In this document: positions 21,062 to 32,400 of the stretch, one piece after another
Layout of the letters: every line of letters starts with the position of its first letter
Position numbering within the stretch: position 1 is the first letter of the stretch
DNA from: Petrosia ficiformis
Lineage: Eukaryota; Porifera; Demospongiae; Haplosclerida; Petrosiidae
Direction of reading: 5' to 3'
DNA length: 64,000 nucleotides
Assembly: GCA_947044365.1 (NCBI GenBank)
Contig: OX345636.1
Coordinates: 53,175,746 to 53,239,745, forward strand
Notes under the pieces: model-generated
What the model was told of the DNA's origin: nothing
Databases searched by the model: none
The model's input: the letters and a program-made list of their open reading frames with translations, nothing else
Translations under genes and position numbers: made by a program

Positions 21062-22660
21062 GGACTCCCTTCACATCTATAGGTTGTGCCATTCCAAGGT
21101 TTTCATTCTTAGATACTGTAATAGGAGAAAGGGAAGGGTTTAATATCAGCACTGTAGTTTTTGCATAATGAATGGAGGATACTGAATGAGCAACTAACAA
21201 TCCTGTATTTTCAAAAAAATTAGAGGAGGGTTCAATGAGTGCATTATAATTCAACTCACTTGAATGACATTTTGATAACAGATGAACTGGGGCCCTAACT
21301 TGATGTTTAGGTGGGATTACCATGGTTTCCAAAAATGACACATGACACGAGGAATGGGAACGGTTGTTTAATTTCAATGAAACACATTTCCCTCCTGCAA
21401 CAAGTGTTCGACACGAGGAATGGGAACGGTTGTTTAATTTCAATGAAACACATTTTCCTCCTGCAACAAGTGTTCTTTTAGCAAGGTCGACAATGCACCC
21501 AAAGTGATTCAGAAAATCAGCTCCTAACAGACAATCAGGAGTCACGTCTGAGGCTACATACACAGGATACTCTTCTCGTATTCCTCCCACTTGTAGAGTT
21601 ACATTAAATTTACCTCGTATGAGTAATTCTTCTCCATTTGCTGCAACAATAGGATCAGTACAAGCTTGCAAAGGTTGTTCAATTCCATTGTTTGCTTCTT
21701 CCTAAACATTTTCTCTAACTATTGTTACTGCAGAACCTGTGTCCACTAACATCTGAGTGGGACGATCCTGTACATACCCTGAAACTGAAACAGCAAGATT
21801 AGTCTCAATGCTGTTCATTAAAATTTTGTTTCCAGTGGAATTCGATATGTCTCGACGATATTGATTTGGTCTCTCCCATCGTCTGTGTGGACAATTCCGT
21901 CTCATGTGATTTGGTGATCCACAAGTCCAACATTTTCGTTGATTACTTATCTTTTTTTCCTTCTCAAGTTTATCCAGTTTCTCAGAGAGAGTTTTTATCT
22001 GCTGAGTAAGTGAGTCTAACTGGTGATTCATGGAAGTAGACTGACAATGCAAACGTTCTCTCTGGTCAGGTTCAATCTCTTGAGCTAGAGTAACCATGTC
22101 TGATGAGTGTCGTCTCTGCTGATGTAGCTTTTCTGTGCCTCCTCAACAGACTCCTGTTTATGAGCTGATGCGAGAGCTTTCTCCAGATTCTCTGGTTGAG
22201 TTTTCATCAAATCCAGCTGAATTGACGAGGACATTACACCACGAATAAACTGGTCTTTGGCTAATTCCCACCGTTGCTTAACGGTCCATTCGGGGTAGGC
22301 CTTGTCTGCCAACATTCGGAGCTCACCAGCAAACTTTGTAAGGGACTCATCACTCCCCTGCTTACGGTTTAGCAGTTGATGCTGCCTCTGAAGTGCGTTT
22401 GTTTGAGGTCCATAATGTTGCTCCAAACAGGTAACAACGTCTTGAAAAGACAGATGTTCAGATGCTAAGTCCAACTGACTAACGACTCTGAACGGCTCAT
22501 CTTCTAGCAGGGAGACTAGTTCTCTAGCTAACTTTGCTTGGGGGATTAGTGCTTCTTCTGTGTATAGTGTAAATCTCTTCATCCAAAGAACAAAGTCAGT
22601 TGTAGCAGAGAACCGAGGTGGCGGCCGGGAACTAACCCTAACAATCCTGAGCTGCTGCTC
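20982..22660 (-). pseudogene. Gypsy-2 gag and protease, broken
   Basis: Gag (22085-22582, with homology starting slightly upstream at PPPRFSATTDFVLW) has LLEDEPFRVVSQLDLASEHL. The next frame (21702-22097) has a coiled stretch, the zinc knuckle CWTCGSPNHMRRNC and the protease site MLVDTGSAVTIV. The frame at 20982-21671 finishes the protease (PDCLLGADFLNHFGCIVDL) and includes a 66-base in-frame tandem duplication at 21344-21475. Breaks fall near 22090, 21690 and 21020. Confidence 0.85.
21344..21475 (-). repeat. 66-base tandem duplication inside Gypsy-2
   Basis: Units 21344-21409 and 21410-21475 differ at one base. In the protein they give RTLVAGGKCVSLKLNNRSH... twice, in frame, right after the protease. 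The near identity points to a recent duplication. Confidence 0.9.
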
Positions 22661-22674
22661 TTCATGGGGGATTA

Positions 22675-22691
22675 TCCCACTTCTGACACCA
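22675..22691 (-). promoter_or_regulatory. Primer-binding site of Gypsy-2
   Basis: Minus-strand TGGTGTCAGAAGTGGGA lies one base inside the right LTR. It is a typical Gypsy primer-binding sequence and shows that the right LTR is the correctly oriented 5' LTR. Confidence 0.85.
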
Positions 22692-22692
22692 G

Positions 22693-22850
22693 TGTAACAT
22701 CAATGAGAAAGATAATATTGAGTGAGAGAGCCAATAGCCCTTAAAGTTCCTTTACTTTTATATAAAATCATAGACAATACACATTGTGCAATAACAATAG
22801 TGTCAGACAATTACAGAGACATATTTATATGACATTGTGTCCATACTACA
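22693..22850 (-). repeat. Right terminal repeat of Gypsy-2 (5' LTR)
   Basis: 158 bases. Read on the minus strand it begins TGTAGTATGG and ends TGATGTTACA, and contains TATATAAAAG as a likely TATA box. It is the reverse complement of 18021-18160, identical apart from the 18-base difference. Confidence 0.92.
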
Positions 22851-23159
22851 TATACAAACACTTTATGAAGATTAGAAAAGCAAATCAAGCATAACGCTAC
22901 AAATATGTTCATCCAGATCGAAAGCTTCCTCCAATCATGATTAATTCTCATTCCAACTAACGAGTCTTGAGTAGTGTGAGAAGATCTAAAACCAAACTGA
23001 CTGTGACGAGTCTGCAGAAAACACGGAATGGAATATGAAATGGAATGAAAAACGGAATGAAAAACATAATGGAATGGATCATGGAGACAATTACACTATC
23101 GCACACAAATTTGCATGCGCATAACGTATTATTAACCTTGTTAGATGCTGCACCAATGA

Positions 23160-24310
23160 TAAAAAGTACTTGGTTTTTGGCATTGATTCACCCTTTCATT
23201 TAGATGACTTCAGTGTGACATTGTCTACATATAGGCATTTATTTCTTTGTAGCAGGAGAAGCGAGTAGCCAGTAGTCATAATTGATCTAATCATGATCCA
23301 CCAGCACAAAAGGAAGCAATATTACCACTTTTTGGCCGCATCTATTGTAGGCCTGAATGAGTAGCTGTCGAAAGTTTAAGCAATAGTTACTGAGGGAGAA
23401 GCAGCCATTGCTGATGGTGTCCAGGTGCAGTTTACCAAATCAACTTGAAGCATGTTCTATGTTTCATACATGTTAAGAATAATTTGAAGAGAAAGCTACA
23501 GAAAATAGGAGAAACTGTCTGGCAATTTCTCGACGATGTTTTTGTCCACCAAGACAAATCAATTAAGGTTGCAAGGCTAGTTGATTGTGATTCACATCAG
23601 GAGTTTGATGACATATTTATTGTCTGCTTTAAGTTCTGTATGGAATGAGCATGAAATAGCTTGTACCAAATCAAAGCAACCCGAGTTTTTCTCTTGGGCT
23701 TCTTCTCACCATAGATAAGATCCAATCACACATGCTGAAGCCAATTTGTTCAGAGAGTGGGTTAGGTTTTCCCCCAGAGTACACTAATAATGCTAATGAG
23801 TGTACTAATTCTATTATCAAACCCAAAACATCACATAAACAATTCGAATTGCATGAATTCTGTTGCGAATGTGTTTCTATGCAGACTTGAGACATTGAAT
23901 GTGCTTTTACTATATAACTTCATGTGGGCCAGAATCCATATATGGATACTGGCCCATATGAAGTTATTGACAGGTACAGTGATTATAAGCACAATGCTTT
24001 AGTGTGGATCAAGAACTCCAAGTCATTTAAGGAGATATTTGTCAAAAATATTAATCGAATAACATTAAGGCCACCTACTAGCTTGCCAGAAGTGATTTTA
24101 CCCAGTTAACATCAGCTGAAAAGGAGGACAATATTTACCCACTTACTATTAGTTGCAGTGATGCTGGTCTACCAACAGAAGTATTTCAACATGTGTGGAT
24201 TAAGGCAGGTGAAATTTTCTGCAAAGATTATATGATACGTGATGCACCAGGAATTCACAATGATAAAATTATTGCAAGGTTTCAAATCCTGATAAATTCT
24301 AAATGGTAAA
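23160..24310 (+). pseudogene. MULE-type transposase relic (unit 1)
   Basis: Broken frames read, in order, FHLDDFSVTLSTYRHLFL, VIIDLIMIHQHKRKQYYHF, TEGEAAIADGVQVQF, KHVLCFIHVKNNLKRKLQKI, FLDDVFVHQDKSIKVARLVD, a stretch around CINSIIKPKTSHKQF, and a tail to about 24309 (SCSDAGLPTEVFQHVWIKAG). The T-x-TYRH, TDGE-like and HLRCFIH-like order matches Mutator-like transposases; this assignment rests on remembered motif order. Several frameshifts and stops are present. The paralogous relic lies at 39915-41040. Confidence 0.6.
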
Positions 24311-25020
24311 GTGCAATATAACTGTCTATAGGATATCAATTCAATTCCACATTACCCAGGTAGAAAAGGCAACAAAAATGAATGATCTACTAAAAAAAAC
24401 TATAAGGAACCACTTATAAGCTTTCGGATCGATATAAGACTGTATCAACTTCTAGCTGTTGTGGTATGGTATCACAATGGGCACCAACCTCACCATAGGG
24501 TTATTATCCAATGTCCTCATTAATGGTACTTACCAATTATCTGTATCCTTATTCTTTTCCAAGTTGCATCTCCTCCTCACTATAGTCTGCCTGCTTCACC
24601 ACTGAAAAGGTAAGTACCATCACTCCATCCCTTAACAGTCAAGTTCATTAATGGGAGGATGAGCAAATGCCAGGGTTGTTGCCAGTTTGTTCAAGCTGGT
24701 GGGAATTTGGATCCACCCAAGGATCTAATTGTGTTATGATTTGAGTGTAGGCCATATAAATAACAAGATGGACATGCTGCTGGCCTTCCTTACTGACCAA
24801 TTCACACTACCATTTATAACCACAGTGTCCAGGAACAGCGGATCCATTTTCTGATCCAGAAATACCACAAAGTGTACTTTCAAAATTGCAGCGTTGTCAC
24901 AAAGTACTTATGTATCCAGAACAACCAACTAATTGTTAAATGCTTGCAACTGCACTAACCGATACACTTGTTATTTAAACAATTCTATTTTTGCAGTGTA
25001 AATAATTATTATGATAACCT

Positions 25021-25570
25021 GGGAATTACTATAGGAAGACCCAGTGTACATTGTATATTAAGAATTACTATAGAAAGACCCAGTGTACATTGTATATTAA
25101 GAATTACTATAGAAAGACCCAGTGTACATTGTATATTAAGAATTACCATAGGCAGACCCAGTGTATACATTGTATATTAGGAATTACTATAGGAAGACCC
25201 AGTATACATTGTATATTAAGAATTACTATAGGAAGACCCAGTGTACATTGTATATTAAGAATTACTATAGGAAGACCCAGTGTACATTGTGAATTACTAT
25301 AGGAAGACCCAGTGTACATTGTATATTGAGAATTACTATAGGAAGACCCAGTGTACATTGTGAATTACTATAGGAAGACCCAGTGTACATTGTATATTGA
25401 GAATTACTATAGGAAGACCCAGTGTACATTGTGAATTACTATAGGAAGACCCAGTGTACATTGTATATTGAGAATTACTATAGGAAGACCCAGTGTATAT
25501 TGAGAATTACTATAGGAAGACCCAGTGTACATTGTGAATTACTATAGGAAGACCCAGTGTACAATGTATA
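25021..25570. repeat. Minisatellite, 39-base and 32-base units
   Basis: About fourteen units of GGAAGACCCAGTGTACATTG followed by TATATTAAGAATTACTATA (39 bases) or TGAATTACTATA (32 bases). In the second half the short and long units tend to alternate. The equivalent site in unit 2 (near 41805-41830) has none, so the array expanded after duplication. Open frames on both strands are a consequence of the repeat. Confidence 0.92.
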
Positions 25571-25770
25571 ACTCTATTTCCAAAATATAATTACAAAGCC
25601 AAGTATTGCTAATACACATTATAATAGGATTCTTCTTAATATTGCCAAGTATTGTTCTTAATTGGTCTAGGTTTGAAAGAATACTTCTAATGCTCAGGTG
25701 CATGACAAAAGACAACATTATGACAATCATCTTCATCAAAAGCATAATTATGTTTAATCACATAATTATA
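25562..25770 (-). pseudogene. LINE endonuclease fragment (unit 1)
   Basis: The minus frame reads LSNLDQLRTILG, then NPIIMCISNTWLCNYILEI, the N-terminal strand-helix and E/D-T-W-L pattern of LINE endonucleases. It is cut short by the minisatellite. The unit 2 copy at 41800-42016 extends further (IDLCIPGYQ). Confidence 0.6.
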
Positions 25771-26130
25771 CTGTGCATTCATGCATAATTTCTATACATC
25801 TTCCCTAAAAGGGGGCTTGATTGTAACACCCTTAATTCCCTCCCACTGCGTGTAAACGAGTACGCGAAAATGAAAATTTAGATAGTGTAGGAAGTACTAG
25901 TGGTTTGGTCCAGCAGCATGCAAGTGGTTCATGTAGTCAAAAGATACTTCGTCTTTCAGAATCTGAGACCTGTACAGTACCTCCAGATAACTCTTCCAGC
26001 TCCTCCCACAACAATGGAGGCTTCTCGACACCACCCCTCATGCTATATTTCATACATAGTTACATACGGCCAAGATATATTGAGAAAAAACATCCCATAG
26101 AGGACATGAAAATATATATATTTATATAAA

Positions 26131-26138
26131 ATATATAT

Positions 26139-26234
<96 letters not shown>
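26131..26234. repeat. (TA)n microsatellite
   Basis: A nearly pure alternating TA run, with one ACATG interruption near 26197. Polymorphic length and hairpin formation are expected. Confidence 0.9.
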
Positions 26235-26235
<1 letters not shown>

Positions 26236-26248
26236 TAGTGTCATACGG

Positions 26249-26306
26249 CCAAGATATATTGAGGAAAAACATCCCATAGGGATGTTTTTTTCTCAATATA
26301 TCTTGT
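26249..26306. repeat. Short foldback GCCAAGATATATTGAG...CTCAATATATCTTG
   Basis: CAAGATATATTGAGGAAAAA then CATCCCATAGGGATG then the inverted arm TTTTTCTCAATATATCTTG. The same left arm also occurs at about 26071-26097, so the TA array sits between two copies of the arm. Unit 2 lacks it near 42310. Confidence 0.75.
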
Positions 26307-26379
26307 TTGTACATACTCGTTCACATATAGTCAGTTATATACTCATTGCCCTAAAACAAAACTGCATGTAAAAATGATG

Positions 26380-26640
26380 TAAATGTAATTTAATATATAA
26401 TATATAATAATAATTATATAAATATAAGTATAAATATAAAATTAATATAGCTAAATATAAATAAATATATATAACTATAATATAATAATATAATATAATA
26501 TATATGTAATGAATAATAATATAATTATAATAATTATAATTATATATATATATATATATTATATATATATATAGCTACATATATATAAATAGTATATATT
26601 ATAGATATATTTATTGTTAGCTTATCTCTTATGTTTATAT
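26380..26640. repeat. AT-rich low-complexity tract
   Basis: Irregular TAATATA/ATATAT runs with no coding content. A similar tract occupies 42385-42560 in unit 2. Confidence 0.8.
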
Positions 26641-26757
26641 TGTATATTGATAGTACAGTATTGATTGAGAATATGGAGTGAGTCCCGTCACAGCTCATGA
26701 TGGACAGCAATCAGTGAGTGTGTAAAAATGGTCAATGGCATTACAAGAAAGCAATAA

Positions 26758-27384
26758 ATTTGATAGAACAGTGCCCGGTATGTGTGAAAAGTTCAACTCC
26801 AAAAATTCAACCTCTTATTCCATCAGAACTCCCTGATTACCCCTGGCACGGAGTAGGTACAGATCTCTTGGCAAGCAAAGGAGTAAACTACCTGTTAATA
26901 GTAGACTATTTCTTAAGATACCCAGAAGTTATTAAACTCTCATTCACAACGTCATCTAGCGTCATCAAGGTTCTGAAGTCAATTTTCTCTAGACATGGCA
27001 TTCCCAAAACATTATTGAGTGACAATGGTCCTCAATACACATCACAAGAATTCACTGATTTCTCTAAATCATACAATTTTACTCACATAACATCCAGTCC
27101 CCACTTTCCCCAGAGCAATGGACAAGCAGAACGTGCAGTCCAGACAGTCAAGAGACTACTGTAGCAATCTAGTGATCCTTACATGGCTCTCCTCAATTAT
27201 CGTACCACACCCTTACCGTGGTGTAACATCTCTCCAGCACGACTCCTCATGGGAAGGTCGCTTCAAACTAATCCTCCTCAGTTGAAAGAACATTTGAGCC
27301 CAAAATGGGTATATTTTGAAGAATTCCGATGATGCAATAGTGACTACAAAAGGAAACAGAAACGTTATTATGATATCCATCATC
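26758..27384 (+). pseudogene. Gypsy integrase fragment at the duplication junction
   Basis: A third Gypsy family. The frame starts inside the zinc region (CPVCVKSSTPKIQPL) and includes the catalytic core with D in HGVGTDLLASKG, D in TLLSDNGPQYTSQEF and E in [16 protein letters not shown]. After a stop near 27164 it continues as MALLNYRTTPLPW and SPARLLMGRSLQTNPPQL until about 27384. No LTR is near. It begins where similarity to unit 2 ends (26757) and stops where unit 2 begins (about 27393). Confidence 0.88.
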
Positions 27385-27778
27385 GACCAATTACTAATTA
27401 CTACCAATACTACCACCTTACTACTATTACCAATAGTACCAATAGCATAATTATCAATTAATCCTAAGTATCTTATTTCGTTTCCATAAAGCTCAAAATT
27501 AATCACAATGAATGCTGTTTGAAGCTGGTACAAATCATACATACCTTGATATAACCCTTGATACAACCCATCGTTTTAAAATAAATTAATTGTAAAATAT
27601 TGAGACGTACTAACGTTGCACTTACTGCAGTAATGAACTGGATGAAGTATCTATTTAGAATCTCAGTATAGTTACAGTTTAAATTCAATTAAATTAAATT
27701 CACTAAACATGGGGTAATAATGGTAATTGCTAAAACAGAAAGGAGTGGAGTAATAAATAAAATTATGTATCTTGTCAA

Positions 27779-28036
27779 CTATTTCCACCACTTAGTATAG
27801 TTACTATGATTAAATTCACTGAATGCAGAGTGATAAATATCTAAATCTCCTGGATATATTGCCTCATTGGATTCCAACTCATTTGAAAATTCTTTAAAGA
27901 ATGTCATCCTCTGGTCGGGACTTAACTGATCAATATTGATCGATGAGTTGTAATGAATAGACTTGGGCATTAAAGGCATTTTATGTTTGATGTTGAAGAA
28001 GTATTCTTGTGTTATATTTAGTAATTGTAAGAGGGA
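27779..28036 (-). pseudogene. Truncated third sulfotransferase copy
   Basis: It corresponds to the last about 86 codons of the sulfotransferase (SLLQLLNITQEYFFNIKHKM, MPLMPKSIHYN, FKEFSNELES, GDLDIYHSAF). The PAPS-binding part is absent and similarity stops abruptly at 28036, where an interspersed repeat begins. The C-terminus differs (NYTKWWK). It is too short for activity. Confidence 0.85.
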
Positions 28037-28039
28037 TGT

Positions 28040-28755
28040 ACACTAGAATAAATGAAATTATGTGTTTACAGTTTTCCAAACCCTTTTGTTGGCCAGAACT
28101 GCCATACAATCACTTGAAGTGATACATTAAATTGTTGGTATGATTAGACAGCAGTCAATTAGTACAAGGTAGTTATGGCCTTAGTATGTGTTAATCCATA
28201 ACAATCTGAAACACCAATTGGTTAACCCTTGCAGTTGCATAAAAGTAATAACATAGTTATTTCAACAATTTCGTGCAGTGATATGTAACAGTGTTCATTA
28301 CAAGCCGCACATATACTTAATTCCATGCAGCTGAATGTATAAATGGATGCGAATTCCAGAAAGCTGGGAACTTTTATTGAAAATAGAGCTATTTTTGAAT
28401 TTAGTGCAAACCCGGTGAGCGAAAATGTTTTTAATATTAGTTATTTATGAGGGGTGTGGTCACTTAATTTAGGCTTACCGCGCTATGAGCAATAGATCAG
28501 TGATTGACAAGTTGTTATAATTGTGTAAACTAACTCCACCCTTCATGTCATTTGCGTAAACAATTAATTTTCAAATAAATTTTCAAACAAATAAAATCTG
28601 TAGACCCGCCCCTGTAACTAGAGTAAAGGCAAAACACAAAGAAGCGATACTTATGTGTACGGTTGTTATGTAGAAGTGGTATTTCATTTTGTTATCAAAG
28701 CCATCTTGTTCCTGTGCTTTTTTCGGTTTTGATATATATCCTTACATACTCTTTC
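28040..28755. other. Repeat-filled stretch in unit 2
   Basis: Bases 28040-28270 belong to the dispersed family also seen at 31545-31910 and 34315-34930 (TTTCCAAACCCTTTTGTTGG, CTTGCAGTTGCA-type motifs). Bases 28615-28755 are one arm of the 13199-13425 foldback. No gene was recognised between them. Confidence 0.6.
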
Positions 28756-29418
28756 ATTTTTTGAAATTATTCTTGTAATTATTATGTTTGTCTTATAGTT
28801 CCTTAAAAAACTGGGACAAGTTTTGTTATTAGTTTTCTAATTGTTTAGAATCAACTACTTCGATTATCATTGAGACTCTCCAAAGGAGTAATGTGGTGTT
28901 ATATCATATTGCAGATCAACACATTTATTAGGTTCCACATATTTGTGAGCATTGACGAGGAACTGTAACACTGAAGTGATAATCTTTATATAGACACTGG
29001 ACTTCACATTTCTGTTGCATCTGTATTGCATGTAGATTATTATTAATTAACAACATTATTAACTAATTAAGTAATGGATACTTCCTGTCTGGAGGTAGGT
29101 TATGGGCATGGTACATAAAAGGTTACTATGGTGATCATCCAAGCACCATGGTTATAAAACATTGTTATCGAGGGTAAAATCTCAAATGATCCACTTTTTG
29201 AAGTGTGCTATGTGGGACAATTGATTTACATGATATTTTGTAGGTAGGTACCACTGTTCATTTCTGCAGTGATCCCATGCAGAAGAAAAAATATAAAATT
29301 ATAATAATTATAGAGTTTAATAACTAAATCTATATCTAAACTGTACGTACTTATGTACTATATAATTTAAACAGTGTACATAGTAAAGTGAATTTGAACC
29401 ATTGCCAAATGAATATAC

Positions 29419-32400
29419 TTAGCCACTATGATGAAATTCACTGAATGCAGAGCGATAAATATCTAAATCTCCTGGATATATTGCCTCATAAAATTCCAAC
29501 TCATTTGAGAATTCTTTAAAGAATGTCATCCTCTGGTCGTGACTTAATTGATTAAAATGATCAATAACGATTGACGGATTGTAATGAATGGATTTGGGCA
29601 TTAAAGGCATTTTATGTTTGATGTTGTTGAAGAAGTATTCTCGTGGTATATTTAGTAATTGTAAGAGAGATTCAACATCCTCATTCAGGATTCTGAAATT
29701 CACATAAAAATCATACTTTATTTGACATGGACCACATAATCCTGTCACTGGGATCAAATGTTGATCAGAAGAATGTAACTTTGTATGAAAAACATAGCCA
29801 AAAAATTCAGAGAAAGATGGCAATTCAGCATTCTTATTTCTGTATGTCTGTAGAATTTTTTGCTGTATGATTTGATACTTTTTCGAACTTTTTTTGGATG
29901 CATATTTATTATAATATGCACTAACAAGTCTCTCCAAAGGATCTCTAACTACCACAAACTTATAATAGTTTTTAAGGAAATAATCAGCATTATTTTTGGG
30001 TTGAAAGCAATGGGGAGTCATATTAACTCTGCACAAATTAAGAGCTTTCCTCAAGTGTGCTCCATGTGATACTCTAGTCTTGTTTAACTGATCCATTGTA
30101 AACACACCTTGTAAAAGAACCATCATTGTTTTCATTGTTGTGCATCCTGTCTTGGGTACAGAACAGTAAATAACTTTATGTGTGTCTTCATAGATTACAC
30201 GATCCCAATGAACTCTTTCTGTTTTTTGGTGGTAGTGTGAACAATATTCCTCTACTCGTGTTTGTTGCCACTGTAGAATTAAATTGATAGTAAACGTTAT
30301 TGTTCATATTCGAAGATAATTAAAATGTTACATGATTATACATTATAAAAATTAATGGGTTGTTTTAATCCTCATTTGGTTACATGAGTTTCAAAACAAT
30401 ATCAACCTTAAAGTGCTAATGCCCTATAATTGTGACATTTGACTCCTACGCACTTACGAGTGCATTCCTAGCATTAGGAGAGCCCTCCAGATGTTTTTTA
30501 TTGGTTTCAGTCATAGGCACAAGAAAAAAGCTAAAAACGTTGATGGTTTTTTGGCCGCCCTTTTCCCTATATATATAGAGTACGGGGGAATTTTAAAGGC
30601 CTGTTGATGAGGTGCAGCCCCTCACTGCCGATGTAATTTGAGGTTTCAGCGAGACCACCCATGCAGTCTCGTGGGTTGGTGAGACATGTTCATAGGCGTA
30701 TCTAGGGTTCAGAACATACCAGGGCTCATTAATTATTCATGATAATTAATTGCAATCAATAAAGGTTATTAAGTGGTTATTGATGATTATTAAAGTTATT
30801 AGTGGGAGTGATATATAATTATTATTATAACTGACATACTGATATAACTTATAAAGTCGAGTGCATCAAAGAAGAGTTATTTTGACATTCTTGTAAGTCT
30901 GGGCAAATTTAACATTAATTTAGATAATAATATTTTTCTGTACTGTTCTTTTTAGTACATGTTCTACGTTCCAACATCATTCTGATTGTTGGTAGTCATT
31001 TCAGCTATTGATTTTTACTCCCTTGATAACTTGAATATGGATCCTCAAAGGCCACCAATCATCAATCATTAATCATTTGCAGTATATAAACATTGTTTTA
31101 TCAATTCTTGTTTAATTTTTGACAGTTTTTATAATGTGGTTATTATGTATAAACAAGAGGGTTTTCCCTCTTCCTATATATATAGCTATATAGGGGCGTG
31201 GCAATGCAGTACTGCAATTCAATTAAATAACATGCGTAACGCGCCTATATATAGACACGTGGTACGCAACGAGACAAAATAAACAAAGCACTTTATTTTT
31301 TTTTACCCGGGCAATGCCCGTGCCTGCCCGGGTATAAATACGCCTATGGACATGTTTCTTGCTGGAAAACATAGTTTAATCCTACGAATCACTTGGAAAC
31401 TTCCCAGTAAGCAGGTTGCTAGAACTAGTACTCAATATAGGAATTAAAAGGAGCCAAGTTTCAGGGAAAGAAAGTGAATGATGCATCCGCAAAAATTAAA
31501 TAGTTAAACTGTATTAACCAATTAAATTTATTAATTGGTTAATACAGTTGCCAGGAATAGCATAAATTACAATCTAGTTTGTAATACAGGTTGTTGTGGC
31601 TACATACATGATGTTGCTATGACATTATGTGAACCCAGTTAAAAATATGCACTAGAATAAATTAAATTATCTGTTTGCAGGTTTCCAAACCCTTTTGTTG
31701 GCTGGAACTGCCAGATGCAATCATTTGAAGTGGAAACATGAGTAGACAGCACCCTAATAGTATACTGCTTTAACTAATTAGAACAAAATAGCAGGTATGT
31801 ATACATAATAGCAGGTATGTATACATAATAATCTGAACAACCATACAACTAATTGTTAAATCCTTGAAACTGTACTTAACCAATAAAAAAAGATATTTTA
31901 ACTATCAATGTATAATATATTATTATGTAGTTAGTATCCATGGAATTAATTTACTATTTTGCGTGTTGTATATTGTATTGTTTTTATATGACATATACCT
32001 GATATACTAGTCAATAAAGATCAAGATCAAAAGAAATAAATTGCTACCCTGTTATATATAAAAATTGGTATGGTATACATATTGAAACTCATGCAACCAA
32101 ATGAGGGTTGAAATAGCCCATTAATTTTTATAGTGATAGTCGATATAGATAAAGGTCTTGTACTTGTAAATATTACCTATCAAGAAAAGAAATCAGTATT
32201 GATGTAAACAGAATTGCATTGAAACTCCTTCTTACCACTACTAGGGACAAAATGATCAAATATAATTATAGTCTTAGTGGGTGTATATCTATATCTATAG
32301 TATATGTATAGTGGAGTACATATAGGTTCTAAAGTTCTTTCAAGTAATTTTTTGAAGGCGAATTTTAGAAGTAAATAGCGGATATTAAACCAGAAATAAT

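Larger units (their letters stand above)
18021..22850 (-). mobile_element. Ty3/Gypsy retrotransposon with inverted (not direct) terminal LTRs
   Basis: The interior reads gag, protease, RT, RNase H, integrase on the minus strand, with a normal primer-binding site and polypurine tract. The two terminal repeats (18021-18160 and 22693-22850) are reverse complements of each other, so both outer ends read TGTAGTATGG inward. The flanks carry a 4-base TATA duplication. Unit 2 has the site without the insert near 39540-39560 (CTGAATACCATATACGTACA). Coding parts are broken by many frame changes although the two repeats are otherwise identical. Confidence 0.9.
4490..26757. repeat. Tandem segmental duplication, unit 1
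   Basis: Ordered blocks of this span match unit 2 (27393-42716) in the same orientation. The pairs are about 4490-4935 with 27393-27810, 4970-5306 with 28757-29105, 9846-11660 with 29106-31480, 12180-12560 with 31915-32290, 13540-13785 with 32765-32985, 14387-15390 with 32986-33955, 17690-18020 with 39260-39560, 22855-25015 with 39561-41810, and 26300-26757 with 42310-42716. Gaps between matched blocks are mostly mobile elements present in one unit only. Boundaries are by eye. Confidence 0.8.

Noticed and set aside
24968..25358. Open frames with repeated RPSVHCILRIT-type peptides on both strands
   Set aside because: They are products of the minisatellite period, with no start context or domain.
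25021..25570. Possible CRISPR array
   Set aside because: Units are contiguous with no unique spacers and the genome is eukaryotic. It is a minisatellite.
26060..26314. Tyr-Ile-rich open frame
   Set aside because: It is a translation of the TA microsatellite.
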